From contig JAPOXV010000026.1 of assembly GCA_026706935.1 (NCBI GenBank), positions 215,721 through 279,720 of the forward strand: a stretch of 64,000 nt of DNA, written 5' to 3'. The first letter of the stretch is position 1; every line of letters begins with the position of its first letter. Under the pieces are notes generated by a model. It worked only from the letters and a program-made list of their open reading frames with translations. It did not search any database and was not told the origin of the DNA. The stretch is from Gammaproteobacteria bacterium (lineage in GTDB: Bacteria > Pseudomonadota > Gammaproteobacteria > Pseudomonadales > Azotimanducaceae). Both the position numbers and the translations under genes were made by a program. Below, one piece after another: positions 9,130 through 17,200 of this stretch.

Positions 9130-9772
9130 CGAACGCCAATCACTCATTCCGCTACCACCCCGCCGCTTATCGTCTCCAAATACTGAATCGCTAGCGATAG
9201 GCGAGGTACTTCATCGAGTACACGATCGAAAGCTAGTCGGGAATCACTTTAATCCCTGTAGGGGTAGTAAGACGCGCTTCTCGCCGCTGTATAACGACTT
9301 CGGACAATGTATTCCGACGCTATATGCAGCGAATACGGAAGAAGCTGCGATCTACGAAACTGTGTTCCACGACGTTCCTCTCGATGCAGCAGAAAAGAGC
9401 ATACCAAGGTCTATAGTCGAGCTGCGTAATCACAGCATCTTGCAGCTGAGGCGCAACTTGCGACTTGCCAGATTGCACGCACCGGACCTACGCCAATGGC
9501 GCATCACTCGCGAACAGTTGATCGGTAGCCTCCCAACCCAATACCAATATACAGTACAGTGGGCTCGGGCAATCCACACTAATTTCCACGATGTCGACGG
9601 ATTGGTTTGGACCTCCAACTTGTGCGATCCTGATATGGCTTATCTGCTCTTCGGCGATCGAGTACTCGAATCAGACATTGAAGCTATCGTGGTTCGTGAC
9701 GGAAAAGACCAGTCCTTTCTTAACGCTGTCCATAGCGCGGGTGCACGAGGCGGCATACTGATCTCGCTCTGA
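9122..9772 (+). CDS. RES-domain toxin (NAD+-degrading)
   Basis: About 216 residues with the RES family landmarks: LHRVH near the start, HFNP and TRFSPL, the PTLYAANTEEAAIYETVFHD core, and the late DGLVWTSN and AYLLFGDRV blocks. The Arg of RFSPL, the Tyr/Glu of the AAIYET block and the Ser of WTSN are the positions associated with NAD+ breakdown in characterised RES toxins. I chose the GTG at 9122, which overlaps the antitoxin stop by 8 bases; a TTG at 9089 (41-base overlap) is open too but adds residues outside the domain. Length is slightly above the usual 150-200. Confidence 0.85.
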   Translation: MGDERQSLIPLPPRRLSSPNTESLAIGEVLHRVHDRKLVGNHFNPCRGSKTRFSPLYNDFGQCIPTLYAANTEEAAIYETVFHDVPLDAAEKSIPRSIVELRNHSILQLRRNLRLARLHAPDLRQWRITREQLIGSLPTQYQYTVQWARAIHTNFHDVDGLVWTSNLCDPDMAYLLFGDRVLESDIEAIVVRDGKDQSFLNAVHSAGARGGILISL

Positions 9773-10151
9773 AAGTTTGTCAGAGATGTGGGATATTTGT
9801 TACGGTGTTTACTGACTGTTTTCGTTGGTCGAACTTGCTGTCACCGACGAATCCGCTCGATGACAGGCGTTCACATTGAAGTTAGTTCTGATACCTGCAC
9901 AGTCGTTATGCACGTGCGCGCAACTTCGAAGGATCGCTCCCGGCTTGCTTTCTGTAATTCAATGAGACTTAGTGCTTCAACTTCGGCACTAAATTCGGTA
10001 ACGCCTTTTGTTTGATCTGAGCCAAGACAATTCGAAGATCTAAGAGAAGCATAAAGCACATCTCGCAACGCTAATACGCGAAATTTATGAACGATCTTTA
10101 AGTATGAATCTAACAACCCTCAAACACGACGACTTATCGTTGCCCGATCAC
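9773..10151. other. Intergenic, no supported gene
   Basis: 379 bases between the convergent RES gene and the small leftward gene. An 81-codon leftward frame (9871-10116) ends the same strand series 35 bases after the next gene and could be a further small member, but it has no recognisable feature and overlaps an opposite frame, so I do not call it. I see no convincing terminator. Confidence 0.5.
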
Positions 10152-10508
10152 TTAACTAGCTCTATCGTTCTCGTCTGAAAATCCCACGTATTGATTCGAC
10201 TCATCAATTGCGGCATTCATAATCGAATTTAGTACGCCAAACCGATCGGCGTGACTGCGAATCCCTTGGGCGTACTCTGTCCAACGATTAGAGTGCATTG
10301 ACCATTTTCTGATTCGATCACGCGTTGTGTCGTTCTTCGCCTCTAGATATATGTTGAGTAAAATCGGGGGTAATCTGCGACGGAGGGTTCGTTGTATGGA
10401 GCGTGATACGCCCGCTATGATCATCAATCGATACATCATCGCAATACGACGTAAGTCACCTCGTCTCGCAAAAAAACGGATCGCTTCTAGGAAATCATCT
10501 TGTGGCAT
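10152..10508 (-). CDS. Small helical protein of unknown function, third gene of the GHKL operon
   Basis: 118 residues, mostly helical and basic in the first two thirds (DLRRIAMMYRLMIIAGVSRSI). It contains no motif I recognise. It lies on the same strand as the GHKL ATPase and its large partner, 117 bases after the latter, so it may be a distal part of that operon. Codon usage looks normal for the region, which is the main argument that it is real. Confidence 0.5.
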   Translation of the reverse strand: MPQDDFLEAIRFFARRGDLRRIAMMYRLMIIAGVSRSIQRTLRRRLPPILLNIYLEAKNDTTRDRIRKWSMHSNRWTEYAQGIRSHADRFGVLNSIMNAAIDESNQYVGFSDENDRAS

Positions 10509-10625
10509 ATATCGCGGTTCCCTATTGAATCCGTTTGAATTTTAGAAAAAGTCGATAGGTTAGTACTCATGACTATCGTGCCTCAGTACGTGCGTCCCCA
10601 CTCTTTACTCGATAAGGTTTTCTCT

Positions 10626-12818
10626 CTACGTCCCGGTTTCACGCTTGAGCAAGCGTTGGAATGCATCGAGTACTCTTGTAGACTTGATTCTGTCGTTTAG
10701 CTTATCATCATCTGCGGGTCGTAACGATATTTTTCTCGTATTTAGCGCAAATATAAACTCTAGCGCAGCATCGCCAGCCCCATTGGCATGGTCTAGCAAG
10801 ATTGATTCACATTCTGTCGAAAATTGTCGACTCAGGTCGTCACTTGCTGAATAGTCAAGTTCGGAACGCTGAGTCGCGCGAAGCAACGAAGCCTGCAAGA
10901 TCCCATCGTTGTATCGAGTGAACATGCTAGGATCTAAGACTGTTCTAACAAATGGGTTATCATCGAACTTCAGGAGTCGGGATTCATCATTGCGTAACTT
11001 TCGATTGCTTGGTTCTCTTGCTGCCTGCACCATAGCCGATACCATTGCGTAGACAGAGGTCTGTGTGATCTTGTCTGTTGAAGTTTTTGGCGGAAAGAGA
11101 ACTGAACCTGGTCGCAGTCGCAGTGGCAAACCACTCGTATTTGGAAGAAATAGCTCGTTCATTTGATTAGAACACTGTCTCGACTTCAACAATAACCGAT
11201 CTGCTAGTGGATCACCCAATTCGGTACGCAGAGTTTCGACTACGTTGTCGTTCAGTGCGTTTATCCCAGTGATAAGGGATTCGTGCAAAGTGGCGTTTCC
11301 AACCGGCAGCACAAAATACTCCGACCAGCCGAACTTCCGTTTGCTCGACACTACACGGAGGTCATTTTTTACTCGACGATACTCGTGATCCGTCTCTGGG
11401 AATGAATAACCGACGACATAATGGCGATGTACAGCACCCAAATCACGCAAGAGAACGTTGACGCGACGAAGCCTTTCAAGACCCGGATCGTCGTACGCGA
11501 CAACAGCTATTGCGCCTCCTGCCAAACTTTCATCAGAAATGCTGTCAAGATCCGACATCGATACGATCGCGATGTCCTCCGCAAGTGCTTCACATATCCA
11601 AGATGCGAGGCAATGCGACATTTGATCATCGACATGGACCAACAATCTCATGGATGCAGGAAGTTGATGCACTAATCGTCCAAACACCCATTCTCGGATT
11701 GGCGAGTTGGCGGAGTCCGAGTGGCTCTGTCGCATACTAAACACAGAATAACCGCCTCCAACACTTGACTCGTGGAACTTTAAGGCGTCGCGATAAAACG
11801 GCTTATGCAGCTCGCTTGAACCTTGGTCGTTAATGTGGTCAAGTGTCAGAGAAACCGGACTTGGTGGTCCCTGGGCAACGAGGAATTCCTCCGTCCCAAT
11901 CTCAATTATCCCATTTCGAGTGCCATAGTCCCCATTACCCGTTGTCGACAAGTCATGCTCCCGAAAATAAACACAGGTATCTGCAAACTCGTCACTACGA
12001 TCACCCACACCTAGTATGTGGAAGATTCGAGACAAGTCCGCTTGTTTTTCTTCAGCGAGCTTCCGTGCTAACCCGCCTGAGGTGGACGCTGAAATGACTA
12101 TTACGTAATTGTCATCATTTGGGATTCGAAGTGTAATGTCGTACGAGTGAAAGCTCTCGATCGTTAGAGCTGTCAGCTCTGACCCCGAACGCCGAAAATA
12201 CTCGACTATCGATTGTAGTCCGAGAGCAAATGACAGGATGGTAAAACTATCAATGAATATTACGCGACAGTCTTGCGGTAACCGACGAAGCATTAAGTAG
12301 GTGAATACAGAAAGACATTTGGGATCGCGCAGCATGTTTCCAGCACGTATAAAGACACTCTCCTCTCTACTAGAGAGTTTCCTAAATGAATAACCGTGAG
12401 GAGCTTGTAGGACAGTCTTCGATTCCAAGTATATAACCGCGATCGCATCTTGAGCGAATCGCATGACTAGGTTATCGTCAATTTTCCAGTCCGACTCAGG
12501 TTCTATCAATTGAACCACTTTATCATGTACAAGCACACCATGTTCATCGTAAGGGGATATAACAACGTGTGATGCTGATGTTAAACGCTTCTCAAAATCC
12601 GATCTCTGGTCTTCAAATGCTGCTCTTAACGTATCTTCGACTCCTGAGGGACAAACGAACAGTAGACGACTAGGAGGAAGTCGGACGTTATATCCTTCTA
12701 TTAGTTCAGATAAGCCCTCGTCAGCGATTGATTTATCTGCGTCAAGATGATCCGCATAAACTAACTGAACTGTAGTAGAAATGCCGTTGATTAGGCTCGA
12801 TAGTGAGAACGCGTACAT
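10626..12818 (-). CDS. Large orphan protein with phosphoribosyltransferase-like segments, partner of GHKL ATPase
   Basis: I placed the start at the ATG at 12818 (730 residues), because AAAGG lies 11 bases upstream and the start follows the upstream stop by 7 bases; a longer frame to 12887 would overlap it. The protein has alternating strand-helix segments. Two resemble degenerate PRPP-loop regions of type I phosphoribosyltransferases: a VIFIDSFTILSFALGLQ segment, and a block of hydrophobic strand, VAYDD and an LRRVNVLLRDLGA helix. The key DD followed by a small-residue loop is not fully kept, so activity is doubtful. No nuclease or membrane motif is seen. The tight pairing with a GHKL ATPase suggests the two act as one complex, possibly in defence. 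This is inference. Confidence 0.7.
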   Translation of the reverse strand: MYAFSLSSLINGISTTVQLVYADHLDADKSIADEGLSELIEGYNVRLPPSRLLFVCPSGVEDTLRAAFEDQRSDFEKRLTSASHVVISPYDEHGVLVHDKVVQLIEPESDWKIDDNLVMRFAQDAIAVIYLESKTVLQAPHGYSFRKLSSREESVFIRAGNMLRDPKCLSVFTYLMLRRLPQDCRVIFIDSFTILSFALGLQSIVEYFRRSGSELTALTIESFHSYDITLRIPNDDNYVIVISASTSGGLARKLAEEKQADLSRIFHILGVGDRSDEFADTCVYFREHDLSTTGNGDYGTRNGIIEIGTEEFLVAQGPPSPVSLTLDHINDQGSSELHKPFYRDALKFHESSVGGGYSVFSMRQSHSDSANSPIREWVFGRLVHQLPASMRLLVHVDDQMSHCLASWICEALAEDIAIVSMSDLDSISDESLAGGAIAVVAYDDPGLERLRRVNVLLRDLGAVHRHYVVGYSFPETDHEYRRVKNDLRVVSSKRKFGWSEYFVLPVGNATLHESLITGINALNDNVVETLRTELGDPLADRLLLKSRQCSNQMNELFLPNTSGLPLRLRPGSVLFPPKTSTDKITQTSVYAMVSAMVQAAREPSNRKLRNDESRLLKFDDNPFVRTVLDPSMFTRYNDGILQASLLRATQRSELDYSASDDLSRQFSTECESILLDHANGAGDAALEFIFALNTRKISLRPADDDKLNDRIKSTRVLDAFQRLLKRETGT

Positions 12819-12825
12819 AGGACAT

Positions 12826-14028
12826 CTAACCTTTGAGCGGGATTCCCAACGTGAGCACCGTGCCAACCGCTTCAGGTAGATCGCCAACTACATTTGGCAT
12901 CGGAGCCTGTCCTGTTGAGTCTAAGAACGGCGAATAGAAGACCTCAGTAGTGGAAGTTCGAATGCGTAGGAACCCTCCGAGTGCACTCAAATTAGAGAGA
13001 ATCCGACCTAATCCGAGACCGGAATTGGGACCTGGTTTGCTTGATACGCGATCTTTGAAACAAAGAGCCACACGTTCCGTGTCGTTCGCTTTCGACCCGG
13101 CTAGATCCCCTATTGTCGAAATGAACCCGGGTCCACAATCTAGGACAGATACCTCAAACATATGAACTAGATCACGCTTACCGATCATCGGACGTTCCTG
13201 CAATTCTGTGAAGTACTCGTCTACTCCGGGATGTTGAGATGAAACCAGAAGATGTGAATCTAAATCAGTTGGGTTTAATTGCCACAATCCAATCAAAATA
13301 CACCGTAATCCATTCTTCAACGGGTTCCCTTCTTCGTCTTGATATGCATGTTCAGCAGTATTGCGAAAGGCTTCATGCAACATTTGCCCAAGAGGAAACC
13401 CGTAGTCACTATACAGTAGCGGTCGTATTCGATTAAAGTCCTCGCCTGATATGTTCTGCGCCTCAAGGATTTTGAGCAAAAGTGCATTCATTTCAATTCG
13501 TGACACTATAAGGCTCCCGTGTGCTTCATCATCCATGAGCTGTTTTATGGTTGGTTCACTCTTATATACTGCAGAATGGAATTCCGAAGTCGTATACATC
13601 GTGTCCGTCATGAAAATTAACTCAACAAGCGGTCCGATCGCCGATTTCGCATAGTCTCGTTTACTCATCGCTTCAATACGTGTCGCAGCCGCCTTTAATA
13701 TCGCTGGTTTCAAATCCGTCAATTCATCGTCTCCGATTACCGAGTCTGCAAAGTACGCTGTAGCCAATCCTTGTAGTCGGGAGGCGAAGCGCTCAATTTC
13801 TTTCTTATCGTCAACAGGCAACGACGTGTAGATTCGAGCGCTCGGATTACTCTTCGCCCAAGTAGCAACAAGCTGTGCAAACGAAACCGATCTTCCGAGT
13901 GCGCCTGCGTGGCTTAAATCTCGTGGTACTTTGAGTTCGGATTCAGTGCCTTCTACCGATTCCATATGTCGGTCGTAATCATGGACACCTTCGCGTCGAT
14001 CTATGCGTAGTGCCTTGTCGTTCTTCAT
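12826..14028 (-). CDS. GHKL-type ATPase (HATPase_c fold), first gene of a two- or three-gene operon
   Basis: 400 residues. The C-terminal half has the three GHKL ATP-site boxes: N-box LHEAFRNTAEHA (Glu219, Asn223, His227), G1 box LDCGPG (297-301) and G2 box SGLGLGRI (about 336-342). There is no histidine phospho-acceptor domain, receiver or transmembrane segment, so it is not a standard sensor kinase; the architecture is closer to stand-alone GHKL ATPases found beside effectors in conflict operons. Residues 1-200 are helical and unrecognised. GGAG sits only one base before the ATG, so a downstream start such as Met22 is possible. Confidence 0.85.
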   Translation of the reverse strand: MKNDKALRIDRREGVHDYDRHMESVEGTESELKVPRDLSHAGALGRSVSFAQLVATWAKSNPSARIYTSLPVDDKKEIERFASRLQGLATAYFADSVIGDDELTDLKPAILKAAATRIEAMSKRDYAKSAIGPLVELIFMTDTMYTTSEFHSAVYKSEPTIKQLMDDEAHGSLIVSRIEMNALLLKILEAQNISGEDFNRIRPLLYSDYGFPLGQMLHEAFRNTAEHAYQDEEGNPLKNGLRCILIGLWQLNPTDLDSHLLVSSQHPGVDEYFTELQERPMIGKRDLVHMFEVSVLDCGPGFISTIGDLAGSKANDTERVALCFKDRVSSKPGPNSGLGLGRILSNLSALGGFLRIRTSTTEVFYSPFLDSTGQAPMPNVVGDLPEAVGTVLTLGIPLKG

Positions 14029-14161
14029 GCTCCTTTAACTTTCAGCAGAAACTTTGATAGATCTACAACGAACCACGCAAATTGGGAAGATGCGAGAAAC
14101 TATGTCATGACTACTCATCGTTTCTTGACTCCAAATCTCAATCAAAGATCCTCAGGTGATA

Positions 14162-14200
14162 TACAAATAAAAAACCCCGACACTCCTAGGAGTGCCGGGG
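14162..14200 (-). terminator. Rho-independent terminator of the autotransporter gene
   Basis: Read on the minus strand, CCCCGGCACTCC and GGAGTGTCGGGG form a GC-rich hairpin of about 12 pairs with one wobble (14175-14200), followed at once by TTTTTT ATTT. It lies 54 bases after the stop of the giant surface protein and is the clearest terminator in the window. Confidence 0.9.
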
Positions 14201-14254
14201 CTGGAGAAGAGACTTGCGGCGATCTAATCAGGACCGCCGCGTGGCGTAAACGAC

Positions 14255-17200
14255 CTAGAAGCGCAGTGTTGCGTTCAAGCCGATCTTGCCGCTGCTAGCA
14301 CCGGTGTGCTCTTCCACACGGCCGAGTGCCAGGTTGACGTCGAGGCTGGTAGTGCCTTCTACCATCTGCTGCAAGGTAATGCCTAACAACATTTCTCGAC
14401 GATCGCTATCGCTGACACCAAGATCTACGAACGGCGTTAGCAGGTATTGCTCGTTAGCCACCAGCATGCCGTAGCCGATCTGGGTATCGATCGATTTGTT
14501 CGCGCCAGAGTTGCCGAAGCCCGCTAACGCGCCATAAGTTTGTGCTGAGTTCAGATTCAGCGTGTCTTGCCACAGCATGCCGTTGCCCAGTGCGTCAGCA
14601 CCCCAGCGCGGAGCGATCGTCACCGATACGCCCGTTGCGCTAGCAGACGGGTTGAGCTTCGCCATCAAGCTAAAGCCTGATTCGCTGTACTCATCCGCGC
14701 CGTGCATGGCAAGCGTTCGTCCTTGGGCTTCAAGGGTAAACGTGCTGCTGGTCAAGCGGACACCACCTGCAACCTCAACACCGGTGCCGGTATCGCCGTC
14801 ACCACCGTCGGAACGGAGACTGACTTGGCCGAAAGGCTCAACGATGCCGCCGTTACCGGTATCGGATCGGAGCGAGCCTTCGAGACCGATGCGAATGCGA
14901 TTGACATCCGCGGCCAGACCGTCCGCTGCGCCGCTGCCGTCTTCGGTTTCAACCGAAGCGACTGCTGCATCACCTCGCAGGGCGAGACTCATGCGTCCGA
15001 GTCGGGTCAGCTCTTGGCTACCGCCGACCAACGTGAGTTGGGTGGTTAGGTCGCTCGTTTCGTTACCTGCACCGACAACGGTGGTTTCAAGTTCACCAGA
15101 ACCGAAGCCTGCAACACCCCAGATCGAAGATCCGTGGGTCGGCTGGTAGCTCACGTATGGGAGCACTGTGGTCAGGCTCATATCCATCGTTTGCGTGGCC
15201 GTACCGTAGGTGTAGTCAGACTCACCGGAGTTGGTTGACACTGCAACACCGAACATCCAGCATTCAGCAACGGTTACGTCCGCGCCGAGGTAGATGCTTG
15301 TTGCCATACCGTCATAACCGGCGCCTTCATAGGACTGACGATCAATGTCGCCCCAGACGGACCAGTTCGAACGGTTGTCAGTTGAACCCAGGTTGAGCGC
15401 GAAGCTCTGGCCGAAGGTCGACCGGAGAGCGTCGATTCCGCTCATAGAACCTGCTTGCATAGCAGATGAAGGACCTGCCGTGGTTGCAGTGTTCGTAGCC
15501 GTAACGGTGTTCCATGCAACTTCGCTGCGGTCTTCCGCTGTCATCGCTGACATCGTGCCTTGGTTGTCGACCGGCGCCCACGCGTCAAGCGTGAGGTCAG
15601 ATGAACGTGCATCGTTCATCAGTCGAGAACCGACACTGGAAGATACGCTGGCGAGCATTGCGCGACCGAAGCCGGCAAGTGACTTGGCTGCCACTGCTTT
15701 CAGTTCGCCGTCACCTACCGAGACCGAACCCGTGACGGATGCGGACGCACCGTGCGGGTCAGTTGCGGTAACAGTGATCGTTGTGGAACCGCGAGACATC
15801 GGCGCAACCATCGCGGTCATGCCGGTCAATGACGTGCTGGCAATACCTGCGTTACTTGACGTAACGGTGTAGGTCAGCATGTCGTCATCGTCCATGAACA
15901 AGCCGGAGATGGATTGCGAGGCAGCTTGGCCACCAACTTCGAGAGTTATCGGGCTGATGGAGTTCGCTACAACCGGTGCAACGTTGTCAATCGTGACATC
16001 AAACATGGTCTCAACCATACCGCCGTCCGCGTCAGTCGCGGTCAGGGTGATGGCCGATGTGCCCACGTCTAGTCCGGAGATCGCCAACATGTCGTCGGTG
16101 AGCATCGCAGAGACGTACATCTCGTTAGCAACTGTTACGGTAATCGTCAGCATGTCGTTGTCTGCGTCTGGGTCGTCAAAGACGCCGCTTACGTTCAGCG
16201 ACAGATCTTCAGCACGCGTGGTGCTTTGATCAGCAATCGCTTCAGCAACAACCGGTGCGATGTTAATCACGGTAACTTCAAAGTCAGCCATGATGGATGC
16301 ACCGTCTTCGTCGACTGCCGTCAGGACAACTGAGGTCATACCGACCGCAAGGGCGGTGACCGTCAGCATGCCGTTCTCGTCGATTTCGCTGAGTTCAACG
16401 ATCATCGAATCTTTGACTTCAGCCGTAACGGTCAACATCGTGCCGTCGGCATCCATGAACACGCCGCTAACGTCAAGCGTTGCTGGCATGGTTCGATCAA
16501 GATCGGTAATGTCTTCGAGGCTCATTGCGACGGTCGGACCAACGTTCACAACCGTTACCATGATGGTCGACGTGGCTGTTGCCCCATGCGGGTCAGTCGC
16601 CGTCAGCAGGATCTCTGCGTCACCAGGCATAACACCCAAGACACCTGTGATCGTTAGCTCACCATTCATGACTTCGAGCTCGATACGTTCCATGCCTTCG
16701 CCAACGGCTTCAGCAGTAATCGTCAGCATGTCAGCGCCGTCATCACCGTCGGTGAAGACGCCAGAGATGTCAACCACGTGCGGCGTGGTGCGGTCCATTT
16801 CGATCGGTTCGATCGGCATGGATTCAGCCGGTGCTTCGTTGACCGTGATTTCAGCCATCTCGGACGTGGAGTTTCCGCCACCGTCCATCGCCGTAATCGT
16901 CAAGGTTGCCATACCAGAAGCACGACCGACCAATGTGATGCTATCACCGTCATTGGTTGACACGACTAGAAGTACGTCTTCATCGGAAGTGCTTGCCGTA
17001 ATCGAAGTAACCATGTCGCCACCGTCAGGATCGCTGAACAAACCGTCAAGGTCGATATCTGCCGTGGAGCCAACATTAATGGTGTTGTTCTCTGGCAATG
17101 CTGCCGCGAAGGCGTCAGAGTCAGCCACCGGCGGGTTGTTCGCACCGACTGTTACTTTGAAAGTCAATGTCGCTGATTCGCCATCAGGGTCTGATGCCGT

